Source: Pseudomonas putida
Lineage (GTDB): Bacteria; Pseudomonadota; Gammaproteobacteria; Pseudomonadales; Pseudomonadaceae
DNA: 64,000 bases
Direction of reading: 5' to 3'
Assembly (NCBI RefSeq): GCF_004357765.1
Contig: NZ_SMTE01000007.1
Span: 62,001-126,000, forward strand
The notes under the pieces are model-generated. The model ran no database searches. It worked only from the letters and a program-made list of their open reading frames with translations, and was not told the origin of the DNA. How positions within the stretch are numbered: the first letter of the stretch is position 1; each line of letters starts with the position of its first letter. This document shows, piece by piece, positions 28,856-37,396 of the stretch. A program made the translations under genes and the position numbers.

Positions 28856-28937
28856 GATTGAGGCAGGATTTGCAGCGCCTGGGCGGCGCTCGGTCGCTCA
28901 GGCCCTGAAAATGCCATGACAAACTTTGAAAACCCAT

Positions 28938-28980
28938 GATCGAAACCGCCTATCACGCCGTAAGGTATTTCGATTGGACG
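28938..28980 (+). promoter_or_regulatory. Bipartite LysR-type operator upstream of the FdhF-like gene
   Basis: GATCGAAACCGCCTATC (28938-28954) is a degenerate inverted copy of the 17-mer. After 15 bases TCGATTGGACG (28970-28980) repeats the moaB element exactly. TTGGAC would serve as a -35 about 60 bases before the start codon. Confidence 0.6.
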
Positions 28981-29037
28981 GCCTCCACCCGCGCTCAATA
29001 GGCTGAATAAAAGCACCGAGCGTGAGGACACCACCGT

Positions 29038-31368
29038 ATGAGCCAGGACCAACACATCAGGGACTACAAGGGCCCTGCCGCCGGCTGGGGCGCACTCAAG
29101 AGCGTGACCAAGAGTTGGCTGGGCAGCGACAATGCCTTCAAGAACCTGCGGGCCATGCTCAAGACCAACCAGAACGGTGGCTTCGATTGCCCCGGCTGCG
29201 CCTGGGGCGAATCGCCGGAAAGCGACATGGTCAAGTTCTGCGAGAACGGCGCCAAAGCCGTCAACTGGGAAGCCACCGGTCGCTCGGTGGACCCGGCGTT
29301 CTTCGCCAAGTACAGCGTCAGCGCGCTGCGCGACCAGACCGACTACTGGCTCGAATACCAGGGTCGTCTCACCCACCCCATGCGTTACGACGCGGCCACC
29401 GATCACTACGTCGAGACTTCCTGGCAAGAGGCATTCGAGCTGATCGCCGGCCATCTGCGCGCGCTCGACTCGCCCGACGAAGCCGAGTTCTACACCTCCG
29501 GGCGTGCCAGCAACGAGGCCGCGTTCCTCTACCAGTTGTTCGTGCGCGCCTATGGCACCAACAATTTCCCCGACTGCTCGAACATGTGCCATGAGGCCAG
29601 CGGTGCCGGCATGGCGGAAACCCTCGGCGTCGGCAAGGGCACGGTGGTGTTCCATGATCTGGAACTGGCCGACGCGATCTTCGTCATCGGTCAGAACCCA
29701 GGCACCAACCACCCACGCATGCTCGAACCCCTGCGCGAGGCGGTCAAGCGCGGGGCTCAGGTGGTGTGCTTCAACCCGCTCAAGGAGCGTGGCCTGGAGC
29801 GCTTCCAGCACCCCCAGCATCCCCTGGAGATGCTCAGCAACGGCTCCGAGCCGACCACCAGCGCTTACTTCCGCCCGGCCCTTGGCGGCGACATGGCGGC
29901 CCTGCGCGGCATGGCCAAGTTCCTCTTGCAATGGGAGCGCGAGGCCCAGGCCAAGGGCGAGCCGGCAGTGTTCGACCATGCCTTCATCGCTGAGCATACC
30001 TCGGGCGTCGATGCTTATCTGGCGGCGGTGGATGCCACCCCGTGGGCGCATATCGTCAAGCAGTCGGGCCTGACCCTGGCCGAGATCGAGCTGGCCGCGC
30101 GCATGTACCGCAAGGCCGAGCGCGTCATCATGTGCTGGGCCATGGGCGTCACCCAGCATCGCCATTCGGTACCGACCGTGCAGGAAATCGTCAACCTGCA
30201 GTTGCTGCGCGGCAACGTCGGCAAGCCTGGGGCCGGTCTGTCACCGGTGCGCGGCCACAGCAACGTGCAGGGCGACCGCACCATGGGCATCGACGAGAAG
30301 CCCAAGGCGGCGCTGCTCGATGCCTTGGAGCAGCGCTTCCAGTTCCGTGTGCCGCGTGCCCACGGGCATAACGCGGTATTGGCGATCAAGGCCATGGAGG
30401 AGGGGCGGGCCAAGGTCTTCATCGGTCTGGGCGGCAACTTCGCCCAGGCCACGCCGGACACCCCGCGAACCCATGCGGCGCTGCGCAACTGCGCGCTGAC
30501 CGTGCAGATTTCCACCAAACTCAACCGCTCGCACCTGGTCACCGGCCGCGATGCGTTGATCCTGCCATGTCTGGGCCGTACCGAGATCGACCTGCAGGCC
30601 GAAGGGCCGCAGGGGGTGACGGTGGAAGACACGTTCAGCATGGTGCATATCTCCAACGGGCAACTGCGCCCGCGTTCGGCGCACATGCGCTCTGAGCCCT
30701 GGATCATTGCCGGTATGGCCAAGGCCACGCTGGGTAACCAGCCGATCGACTGGGAATATGCGGTGGCGGATTATGACCGCATTCGCGACATGATCGCCGA
30801 CGTCATTCCAGGCTTCAGCGATTTCAACCAGCGTCTGCAACATCCCGGTGGTTTCCATCTGGGCAACAGTGCCGCCGAACGCAGCTGGCGCACCGCCACC
30901 GGCAAGGCCCGCTTCATGCCCCATGCCTTGCCCGAGGAACTGGTCAATGCCCAGGTACTGGCGCGCGGCGACAAACCGGACCTGATCCTGCAGACCATGC
31001 GTTCACATGACCAGTACAACACCACCCTGTATGGCCTCGACGACCGTTACCGTGGAGTGTTCGGTCTGCGTGAAGTGGTATTCGTCAGCGAGGCGGACAT
31101 CCGCCGGCTGGGCTTCGAGCCGGGCGAGCATGTGGACCTGGTGTCGCTGTGGGAGGATGGCGTCGAGCGGCGGGTGTCGGGCTTCCGCCTGGTGCCCTAT
31201 GACATTCCCGACGGACAGGCAGCGGCCTACTATCCCGAGACCAACCCGCTGGTGCCCCTGGACAGCTATGGCGACGGGACCTACACGCCAACTTCCAAGT
31301 TCGTGGCGATTCGCTTGGAGAAGGCCAAGGTCGGGAATCGAATCGAGGCGGTGCTGGCGGCTGATTGA
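29038..31368 (+). CDS. FdhF/YdeP-type molybdopterin oxidoreductase (formate dehydrogenase-like)
   Basis: This 776-residue Mo-bisPGD enzyme starts at ATG 29038. Cysteines C51 and C54 (DCPGCAW) and a later FCENG probably form part of an iron-sulfur site, fewer than the four of classical FdhF. C184 in SNMCHEASGAGM sits where FdhH has selenocysteine, so it is the likely Mo ligand. VIGQNPGTNHPRML and the C-terminal molybdopterin-dinucleotide domain (LILQTMRSHDQYNTTLYG) complete the fold. Annotated relatives are called formate dehydrogenase alpha subunit or YdeP; formate has not been proved for most. No electron-transfer subunit is adjacent. A hairpin follows the gene. Confidence 0.88.
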   Translation: MSQDQHIRDYKGPAAGWGALKSVTKSWLGSDNAFKNLRAMLKTNQNGGFDCPGCAWGESPESDMVKFCENGAKAVNWEATGRSVDPAFFAKYSVSALRDQTDYWLEYQGRLTHPMRYDAATDHYVETSWQEAFELIAGHLRALDSPDEAEFYTSGRASNEAAFLYQLFVRAYGTNNFPDCSNMCHEASGAGMAETLGVGKGTVVFHDLELADAIFVIGQNPGTNHPRMLEPLREAVKRGAQVVCFNPLKERGLERFQHPQHPLEMLSNGSEPTTSAYFRPALGGDMAALRGMAKFLLQWEREAQAKGEPAVFDHAFIAEHTSGVDAYLAAVDATPWAHIVKQSGLTLAEIELAARMYRKAERVIMCWAMGVTQHRHSVPTVQEIVNLQLLRGNVGKPGAGLSPVRGHSNVQGDRTMGIDEKPKAALLDALEQRFQFRVPRAHGHNAVLAIKAMEEGRAKVFIGLGGNFAQATPDTPRTHAALRNCALTVQISTKLNRSHLVTGRDALILPCLGRTEIDLQAEGPQGVTVEDTFSMVHISNGQLRPRSAHMRSEPWIIAGMAKATLGNQPIDWEYAVADYDRIRDMIADVIPGFSDFNQRLQHPGGFHLGNSAAERSWRTATGKARFMPHALPEELVNAQVLARGDKPDLILQTMRSHDQYNTTLYGLDDRYRGVFGLREVVFVSEADIRRLGFEPGEHVDLVSLWEDGVERRVSGFRLVPYDIPDGQAAAYYPETNPLVPLDSYGDGTYTPTSKFVAIRLEKAKVGNRIEAVLAAD

Positions 31369-31385
31369 TCGGCTGCCCGGGCCGC

Positions 31386-31422
31386 CGCGCCTCCCGGAAA
31401 CCCTGCGTTGCCGGGAGGCGCG
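31386..31422. terminator. Hairpin after the FdhF-like gene
   Basis: CGCGCCTCCCGG / CCGGGAGGCGCG, exact 12-bp arms with a 13-base loop, 17 bases after the stop codon and before the convergent Lrp gene. No T tract. Confidence 0.55.
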
Positions 31423-31450
31423 GGTTCACCCGCGAAGCATTCAACGCCGC

Positions 31451-31912
31451 TCAAGACCGGTGCACCGGCAACGCCGTGGTGTATTTCATCTGTTCCATGG
31501 CAAAACTGGAGGTGATGTTGGAAAGCCCTTCAGTGCTGGTGATCAGTTTCTTGTAGAAGCGGTCGTAGGCGGCGATGTCGCTCACCACCACCCGCAGCAT
31601 GTAGTCCCAGTCGCCGGACATACGGTAGAACTCCATGACTTCCTCGAAGCCGCGCACCGTCGTGGCGAACTGCTCCAGCCAGGCATTGTCGTGGCGCTGG
31701 GTCTTGAGCTGGACGAACACGGTCAGGCCCAGGCCCAGTCGTGCCGGGTCGAGCAAGGCCACGCGGCCGAGAATGTAGCCGTCTTCCTCCAGGCGCTTGA
31801 CCCGCTTCCAGCAGGGCGTGGTGGACAGGTTGACCGCCTCGGCCAGTTCTTTGAGCGAAAGGGAAGCGTCGCGCTGCAGCAGGGTCAGGATATGCTGGTC
31901 AAAACGGTCCAT
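31451..31912 (-). CDS. Lrp/AsnC-family regulator
   Basis: A 153-residue protein with start ATG 31912 (MDRFDQHILTLLQRDASLSLKELAEAVNLSTTPCWKRVKRLEEDGYI is the Lrp helix-turn-helix); a TTG start would add 7 residues. The C-terminal RAM ligand domain runs from about residue 65 (VFVQLKTQRHDNAWLEQF). It diverges from a cystathionine-lyase-type PLP enzyme, with an AT-rich inverted repeat between them, so it probably activates that gene in response to an amino acid, as MdeR does for mdeA in other P. putida. That parallel is from memory. Confidence 0.9.
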   Translation of the reverse strand: MDRFDQHILTLLQRDASLSLKELAEAVNLSTTPCWKRVKRLEEDGYILGRVALLDPARLGLGLTVFVQLKTQRHDNAWLEQFATTVRGFEEVMEFYRMSGDWDYMLRVVVSDIAAYDRFYKKLITSTEGLSNITSSFAMEQMKYTTALPVHRS

Positions 31913-31932
31913 GGAGAGGGCTGGTCGTCGCA

Positions 31933-31973
31933 AAGATATTCTTCAGGTTACTCCAGCGGGAGAAAAATATCCT
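31933..31973. promoter_or_regulatory. Inverted repeat, probable Lrp operator
   Basis: AAGATATTCTTCA (31933-31945) and AGAAAAATATCCT (31961-31973) match as an inverted pair at 10 of 13 positions, 28 bases centre to centre, between the Lrp gene and its divergent neighbour. The AT-rich sequence stands out from its surroundings. Confidence 0.55.
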
Positions 31974-32038
31974 CCACCGGCCCGCTGCCCCGTGCGTGTG
32001 CGATAGTTGTACATCCACTCCTGCCAATGGGCCCGACC

Positions 32039-33208
32039 ATGTCCGACAAGCCGCGCCAGTTCGCCACCCGCACCATTCACGCCGGCGAGCAGTTCAGCGT
32101 CGCCGACAACGCGATCTTCCCTGCCATCGTGACCGCCAGTTCGTTCATCAAGCGTGGCCTGGACGATCGCCCGGAATACTCCTACAGCCGCGTCGGCAAC
32201 CCTACGCGGCATGCGTATGAAACCTGCGTGGCGTCACTCGAGGAAGGCGTTGGCGCGGTGGCCTGCGCCTCGGGCGTGAATGCCACCGCCACGGTGCTCG
32301 AGTTGCTGCCCAAGGACGCCCACGTGGTGGTGATGAACGGCGTGTACGGCGGCACCTTCCGCATCCTCGAAGACTTCCGTGGGCGCACGTCGGGCCTGAC
32401 TACCACCTATGTCGACCTCAATGACCTCGACGCCATCGCTGCCGCGATCAGGCCGGAAACCCAACTGATCTGGATCGAGTCGCCGACCAATCCGCTGCTG
32501 CACCTGGTCGACATCAAGGCTGTGTGCGACCTGGCGCGCGCCCGCTCCATTCTCACGTGCATCGACAACACCTTCTGCTCGCCCTGGAACCAGCGCCCGA
32601 TCAGCTTGGGCGTGGACCTGGTGATGCATTCGGCGAGCAAGTACATCGGCGGTCATTCCGACCTGACCGGCGGCGTGGTGGTCGCGGCCAACGACGCGCT
32701 GCTGGCCCGTCTGCGCCGTATCAGCATGGCGGTGGGGGCGGTGCAGGGGCCGTTCGATTGCTACCTGGCCTTACGCGGGCTGAAGACTCTTGACGTGCGC
32801 ATGGAGCGCCAGTGCGCCAATGCCCTGGAGGTCGCACGCTTCCTCGAAGGCCATGCGCAGATCGAGCAGGTGTACTACCCAGGGCTGCCGAGCCACCCGC
32901 AGCATGCCTTGTGCAAGCGGCAGATGCGCAGCGGCGGGGCGGTCGTGGCGATGAAGGTCAAGGGCGATCGGGCGGCACTCAACCGCCTGGTCGAGGCGCT
33001 GCAGATCTTCGTCCTGGCCGATTCGTTGGGCGGGGTGGAGAGCATGATCAACCACTCCTGGAGCATGTCGCACGTGTCGCTGAGCCCGGCGCAGAAGCAG
33101 ACCATGGGCATCAGCGAGAACCTGCTGCGGCTGTCGGTGGGGATCGAGGATTATCGGGATCTGATCGAGGACCTGGACGGGGCGCTCAAGGCTTCGGTAG
33201 CAGGATGA
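32039..33208 (+). CDS. PLP-dependent Cys/Met metabolism lyase (cystathionine gamma-lyase type)
   Basis: This 389-residue enzyme starts at ATG 32039 (MSDKPRQFATRTIHAGEQ), or 4 codons earlier at 32027. EYSYSRVGNPTRHAYE and the Schiff-base lysine in MHSASKYIGGHSDLTGGV define the gamma-family of Cys/Met PLP enzymes. The sequence differs clearly from P. putida methionine gamma-lyase as I remember it. Cystathionine gamma- or beta-lyase, or a desulfhydrase, are all possible. The divergent Lrp regulator supports an amino-acid-inducible degradative role. Confidence 0.85.
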   Translation: MSDKPRQFATRTIHAGEQFSVADNAIFPAIVTASSFIKRGLDDRPEYSYSRVGNPTRHAYETCVASLEEGVGAVACASGVNATATVLELLPKDAHVVVMNGVYGGTFRILEDFRGRTSGLTTTYVDLNDLDAIAAAIRPETQLIWIESPTNPLLHLVDIKAVCDLARARSILTCIDNTFCSPWNQRPISLGVDLVMHSASKYIGGHSDLTGGVVVAANDALLARLRRISMAVGAVQGPFDCYLALRGLKTLDVRMERQCANALEVARFLEGHAQIEQVYYPGLPSHPQHALCKRQMRSGGAVVAMKVKGDRAALNRLVEALQIFVLADSLGGVESMINHSWSMSHVSLSPAQKQTMGISENLLRLSVGIEDYRDLIEDLDGALKASVAG

Positions 33209-33215
33209 AGCTGTG

Positions 33216-33247
33216 GGTCCCCTCGCCGGCAAGCGGGCGAGGGGACC
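33216..33247. terminator. Hairpin after the PLP-lyase gene
   Basis: GGTCCCCTCGCC / GGCGAGGGGACC, 12-bp arms with an 8-base loop, between two convergent genes. No T tract. Confidence 0.55.
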
Positions 33248-33268
33248 GGTGAATTCAATGAAGGACCA

Positions 33269-33505
33269 TCAGGACTTCGGCGGATGAATGATGCGTTCGA
33301 TCTTGTCCTTGATCAGCAGCCGCTCCTTGCGCAGACGATTGACGGCTTCGTCGCTGGTGCCATTGCCTTCGGCGGCCACCACCTCCTTGTCCTTGGCGTT
33401 GTATTCCTTGTGCAGCAAATGCAGCGATGGGTCCTTGTCGATCAGTGCCTGGAACTGGTCAGCGGTAACGTGCAGGTCAGCGAGCAAATCATGCGGAACT
33501 GGCAT
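33269..33505 (-). CDS. YdcH-family (DUF465) small protein
   Basis: This 78-residue protein starts at ATG 33505 with GAGGTGAAGAA upstream. The open frame continues much further 5', but that part overlaps another gene and is not coding. FQALIDKDPSLHLLHKEYNAKDKEVV followed by VNRLRKERLLIKDKIERII is a helical hairpin typical of DUF465 (YdcH) proteins. Their function is unknown. It is a free-standing gene, convergent with the PLP lyase and divergent from the isomerase-like gene. Confidence 0.85.
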   Translation of the reverse strand: MPVPHDLLADLHVTADQFQALIDKDPSLHLLHKEYNAKDKEVVAAEGNGTSDEAVNRLRKERLLIKDKIERIIHPPKS

Positions 33506-33622
33506 TTCTTCACCTCTGTCAGGGGTTGTCGGTAGGTGTCCTGACCTTTGAGGATAGCCGTCTTTGCGCAGCTGGGGGACTGGGGTAGGCTGTCGCATCT
33601 CCCAGAGCCTGGAACCCGCGCC

Positions 33623-33988
33623 ATGCCCCACCTGAACCTGGAATACAGCGACAACCTGCCCGAACTGAACGTCGACGTTCTGCTGTTGCGCCTGAACCAT
33701 GCCCTGGTCGGCAGCGGCCAGTTCGCCGATGAAGCGGACATCAAGAGCCGCGCCCAAGCCTTCAGCCAGTTTCGCGTAGGCACTGCGCCCGTCCAGCGGG
33801 CCTTCGCTCATGTGCGGCTGGCCATTCTCAGCGGGCGTTCGCCGGCGCTGAAGAAACAACTTTCCGAGGGGCTGCTCGACGTGCTGCGTGAGGCGATTCC
33901 GGCGCAGGCCGGTCTGGACCTGCAACTGTGCGTCGAGGTCCTCGACATGGACCGCGACAGCTACGTCAAGCTGCGCCTGCCCGGCTGA
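33623..33988 (+). CDS. 5-carboxymethyl-2-hydroxymuconate isomerase-like protein
   Basis: This 121-residue protein starts at ATG 33623, giving MPHLNLEYSDNL with the N-terminal proline after Met that acts as catalytic base in the tautomerase fold. The length and the C-terminal LCVEVLDMDRDSYVKLRLPG fit the CHMI (HpaF-type) family of homoprotocatechuate breakdown. No other homoprotocatechuate gene is nearby, so its substrate here is open. It ends shortly before a good terminator. Confidence 0.82.
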   Translation: MPHLNLEYSDNLPELNVDVLLLRLNHALVGSGQFADEADIKSRAQAFSQFRVGTAPVQRAFAHVRLAILSGRSPALKKQLSEGLLDVLREAIPAQAGLDLQLCVEVLDMDRDSYVKLRLPG

Positions 33989-34011
33989 ATGAACGACATT
34001 TAATCCAACCC

Positions 34012-34044
34012 AGACGCCACTCACGAATTTGTTGGCGTCTTTTT
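34012..34044 (+). terminator. Rho-independent terminator after the isomerase-like gene
   Basis: AGACGCCA / TGGCGTCT stem with a 13-base loop followed by TTTTT, 24 bases after the stop codon. Confidence 0.85.
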
Positions 34045-34128
34045 CACGAAATATTGATGGCACGCTTTCTAGAGTTCGCCCAACTTTCCGCGGTGCGTGT
34101 TTTTCCGTGGGTTGATAATCACTCTCGA

Positions 34129-35778
34129 ATGCGAATGTCCATGCACAAATTCAAATCCCTGCGGACTGAATGGGTCACGCTGTTGGCCAGTCTTTACCTG
34201 CTGATTGGCTTCAACGTGTTCTTGTGGCAACACTTGGAACAGGTCGTGCCTGCCGGGTTGACCGGACTCTGGTTGAGCCTGGCGTTCGCCGTGATGATGC
34301 TGTTCGCGTTCAACCTTATCCTCACTTTATTGGCATTCCGATATGTGTTGAAGCCGGTGCTGATCCTATTGTTCATGAGTGGCGCGGGTGTGGCTTATTT
34401 CATGAATCAATACGGCGTGCTGATTGATTCCGGTATGTTCCGCAATATTGCCGAAACCAATGTTGCGGAAGTTCGGGACTTATTATCATTCAAGTTCTTC
34501 GCCTATATCCTGCTGCTCGGTGTATTGCCTTCGGTGTTGCTGTGGAAGGCGCCTATCGCTTACCGCGCCTGGCACCGCGAGCTGCTGGGCAAGCTGGTGG
34601 TGAGCGCGTCCTGCGTGGTCGCGCTGGGGGCAGTGGCGTTGGTGAACTATCAAGGGCTGTCGTCGTTGTTGCGCAATCACCATGAACTGCGCCTGATGCT
34701 CACCCCCAGCAACATCGTCGGTGCATCGTTCAGTTATGTCAGCGAGCGCGTGGGCACGGCGGCCCGGCCGTTCCAGGCCTATGGCGAGGACGCCCGGCGC
34801 GACGCCGCCTGGCAACGCCACGAACGCAAGTCGTTGACGGTTCTGGTGGTGGGTGAAAGTGCGCGGGCGGAAAACTTCGGCGTGCTCGGCTATGCCCGCA
34901 ACACCACGCCCAAACTGGCCCAGGAGCAAGGCCTGCTGGCATTCACCGATGTCCATTCCTGCGGCACCGAGACCGCTGTATCGGTGCCTTGCATGTTCTC
35001 CGGCATGGGTCGCAAGGACTATGACGCCCGGGTAGCCAAGAACCGCGAGGGCCTGCTCGACATTCTCCAGCGTGCCGGCCTGGCCGTGCAGTGGCGGGAC
35101 AACCAGTCCGGTTGCAAAGGCACTTGCGACCGGGTGCAGTTCATCGATGTCAGCAACCTCAAGGACCCGGCGCTGTGCGGCGACGGCGAGTGCCACGACG
35201 AAATCCTCCTGCAGGGCTTGGGCGAATTGATCGACAACCTCGACAAAGACACCGTGCTGGTGCTGCACCAGATGGGTAGCCATGGCCCCGAGTACTACAA
35301 GCGCTATCCCGCTGGCGCCGAGCCGTTCACCCCGGTCTGCCGCAGCAATGCCTTGGATCAGTGCAGCCAGGACGAGATCGTCAACGCCTACGACGATACC
35401 CTGGCCTATACCGACAGCTTCCTGGCCAAGCTGATCGATACCTTGCGCGGTCACCAGGACAAGGTCGACACGGCGATGATCTACCTGTCCGACCACGGCG
35501 AGTCGCTGGGGGAGTACAACCTGTACCTGCACGGCACCCCCTACATGATGGCCCCGGAACAGCAGAAGCATGTGCCACTGTTGACCTGGTTTTCCGACAG
35601 TTACCAACAGGACTTCGGTCTGGACACCGGCTGCCTGGCTCGCCTGAGCGATGCGCCGTTGTCCCAGGACAACCTGTTCCATTCGATGCTCGGGCTGTTG
35701 CAGGTGCGCACCGAGGTCTACCAGCGTTCGTTGGACATGTTCGCCAGTTGCCGGCCATGGCTGGCGGCCGATCGCTGA
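34129..35778 (+). CDS. Lipid A phosphoethanolamine transferase (EptA family)
   Basis: A protein of about 549 residues; ATGs at 34129, 34135 and 34141 are all possible starts. Five hydrophobic helices fill the first 170 or so residues. The periplasmic alkaline-phosphatase-like domain follows: metal motif VVGESARAENFG, the acceptor threonine in SCGTETAVSVPCMFSG, DHGESLGE and a histidine in LHGTPYMM. Paired cysteines (SGCKGTC, LCGDGEC) fit the disulfides of EptA/MCR enzymes. It adds phosphoethanolamine to lipid A. The first 400-500 bases are noticeably less GC-rich than neighbours, as if from a different background or under relaxed codon choice. The nearby two-component pair often seen with eptA is absent. 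Confidence 0.9.
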   Translation: MRMSMHKFKSLRTEWVTLLASLYLLIGFNVFLWQHLEQVVPAGLTGLWLSLAFAVMMLFAFNLILTLLAFRYVLKPVLILLFMSGAGVAYFMNQYGVLIDSGMFRNIAETNVAEVRDLLSFKFFAYILLLGVLPSVLLWKAPIAYRAWHRELLGKLVVSASCVVALGAVALVNYQGLSSLLRNHHELRLMLTPSNIVGASFSYVSERVGTAARPFQAYGEDARRDAAWQRHERKSLTVLVVGESARAENFGVLGYARNTTPKLAQEQGLLAFTDVHSCGTETAVSVPCMFSGMGRKDYDARVAKNREGLLDILQRAGLAVQWRDNQSGCKGTCDRVQFIDVSNLKDPALCGDGECHDEILLQGLGELIDNLDKDTVLVLHQMGSHGPEYYKRYPAGAEPFTPVCRSNALDQCSQDEIVNAYDDTLAYTDSFLAKLIDTLRGHQDKVDTAMIYLSDHGESLGEYNLYLHGTPYMMAPEQQKHVPLLTWFSDSYQQDFGLDTGCLARLSDAPLSQDNLFHSMLGLLQVRTEVYQRSLDMFASCRPWLAADR

Positions 35779-35898
35779 GGTGTCGGGGCGGGGCATCCGC
35801 CTGCAGGGATGCCGTTTATCGAAGCAAGGGATGGCGCAGGTTTCACCCGCAGTGGCTGCGCCGTATATACTGCGCGCCAATGATAGTGGGAGAGCCTC

Positions 35899-37032
35899 GT
35901 GGCCATCGAAATACACTGGATCCGTGACGACCAGAGCCTGGCCGAACACTGCCGTGCCTGGCACGACCTGCCCTTCGTGGCGCTCGATACCGAATTCATG
36001 CGGGTCGATACCTTCTACCCCAAGGCCGGCCTGGTGCAGGTCGGTGACGGCCAGCGCGCCTTTCTTATCGACCCGCTGACCATCAGGAACTGGCAGCCCC
36101 TGGCCGATTTGCTCGAAGACAGCGGTGTGGTCAAGGTACTGCATGCCTGCAGCGAAGACCTCGAGGTGCTGCTGCGCCTGACCGGCAAACTGCCGCAACC
36201 GTTGTTCGATACCCAACTGGCGGGCGGTTACCTGAACCTGGGGTTCTCCATGGGCTATTCGCGCCTGGTGCAGGAGGTACTGGGCATCGAGCTACCCAAG
36301 GGCGAAACCCGCTCCGACTGGTTGCAGCGCCCGCTGTCCGATACCCAGGTCAGCTACGCTGCCGAAGATGCCGTGCACCTGGCCGAACTGTTCACTGCCC
36401 TGCGCCCGCGCCTGTCCGATGACAAATACGCCTGGGTACTTGAGGATGGCGCCGAACTGGTCGCGGCCCTGCGCCGCGAAGTCGAGCCACAAACCCTGTA
36501 CCGCGACGTCAAGCTGGCCTGGAAGCTGGCACCGCAACAGTTGGCAGTGCTGCGCGAGCTCTGCGCCTGGCGCGAACGCGAGGCACGCAGCCGCGACGTA
36601 CCGCGCAACCGCATCCTCAAGGAGCACTCGTTGTGGCCCATGGCCAAGTACCAGCCGGACAACCTGTCGGCTCTGGCCAAGATCGACGAGATGCACCCGC
36701 GCACCATTCGCCAGGACGGCGAGACGCTGCTCAAGCTGATCAAGCACGCCGCCAGCCTGCCTGCCGAGCAGTGGCCGCAGGCGTTGCCTGAGCCGCTGCC
36801 GATCGAAGCCTCCGGCATCCTCAAGCGTCTGCGCGCCATCGGCCAGGCCGAAGGCGAGCGCTTGGGCATCGCCCCCGAGCTGATGCTACGCAAGAAAGCC
36901 CTGGAAGCCCTGCTCAAGAGCGGCTATCCCAATGGCCCCTACCAACTGCCCGATTCGCTGCGCGGCTGGCGCCGTGAGCGCATGGGCCAGGCCCTGCTCG
37001 ATGACCTGGCAGGTGCCGGAGAGACCCGATGA
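35899..37032 (+). CDS. rnd: Ribonuclease D
   Basis: This 377-residue 3'-5' exoribonuclease starts at GTG 35899 after GGGAGAG. The DEDD active site is complete: [10 protein letters not shown] (D, E), [11 protein letters not shown] (D) and [11 protein letters not shown] (Y, D). HRDC-type helical domains follow from about residue 205 ([26 protein letters not shown]). It trims tRNA and other small RNA 3' ends in the cytoplasm. The next gene starts within its stop codon. Confidence 0.95.
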   Translation: MAIEIHWIRDDQSLAEHCRAWHDLPFVALDTEFMRVDTFYPKAGLVQVGDGQRAFLIDPLTIRNWQPLADLLEDSGVVKVLHACSEDLEVLLRLTGKLPQPLFDTQLAGGYLNLGFSMGYSRLVQEVLGIELPKGETRSDWLQRPLSDTQVSYAAEDAVHLAELFTALRPRLSDDKYAWVLEDGAELVAALRREVEPQTLYRDVKLAWKLAPQQLAVLRELCAWREREARSRDVPRNRILKEHSLWPMAKYQPDNLSALAKIDEMHPRTIRQDGETLLKLIKHAASLPAEQWPQALPEPLPIEASGILKRLRAIGQAEGERLGIAPELMLRKKALEALLKSGYPNGPYQLPDSLRGWRRERMGQALLDDLAGAGETR

Positions 37033-37322
37033 AACGTATTTGCTCGATCTACAAGAGCCCCCGCAAGAACGAGATGTACCTCTACGTGCTCAAGGCCGAG
37101 GGCCTGGAGCGCGTGCCCGAAGGCTTGCTGCCGTTCTTCGGCACCCCTGTCCATGCTTTCGATCTAGTGCTCTCACCCGAACGCAAGCTGGCTCGCGAGG
37201 ACATCGCCAAGGTGCTGGAGAACCTCGACACGCAGGGTTACCACCTGCAGATGCCGCCGCCGGAAGACGACTACATCGAGCACCTCCCCGAAGAGCTGCT
37301 GCGCCGTAACGATCCGGCCTGA
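37029..37322 (+). CDS. YcgL-domain protein
   Basis: A 97-residue protein overlapping rnd by ATGA, hence translationally coupled. [20 protein letters not shown] and the C-terminal [23 protein letters not shown] match the YcgL family (UPF0745), whose molecular role is unknown. The rnd-ycgL pairing is common in pseudomonads, which suggests a link to RNA metabolism. Confidence 0.9.
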   Translation: MKRICSIYKSPRKNEMYLYVLKAEGLERVPEGLLPFFGTPVHAFDLVLSPERKLAREDIAKVLENLDTQGYHLQMPPPEDDYIEHLPEELLRRNDPA

Positions 37323-37396
37323 CCCGGCGGATCACCTCTTTTGTCTGGCGGCCCGCGTGTCGGGCCGTCGTCGTGTCTGCCAAGGTTGTTTTCTCG

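Noticed and set aside
33506-34063. N-terminal extension of the DUF465 gene
   Set aside because: The frame stays open upstream but overlaps the isomerase-like gene in antisense; the ribosome-binding site sits at ATG 33505.
34486-36216. 576-codon minus-strand frame
   Set aside because: Antisense to the EptA-type gene and the start of rnd; no family motif in the translation.
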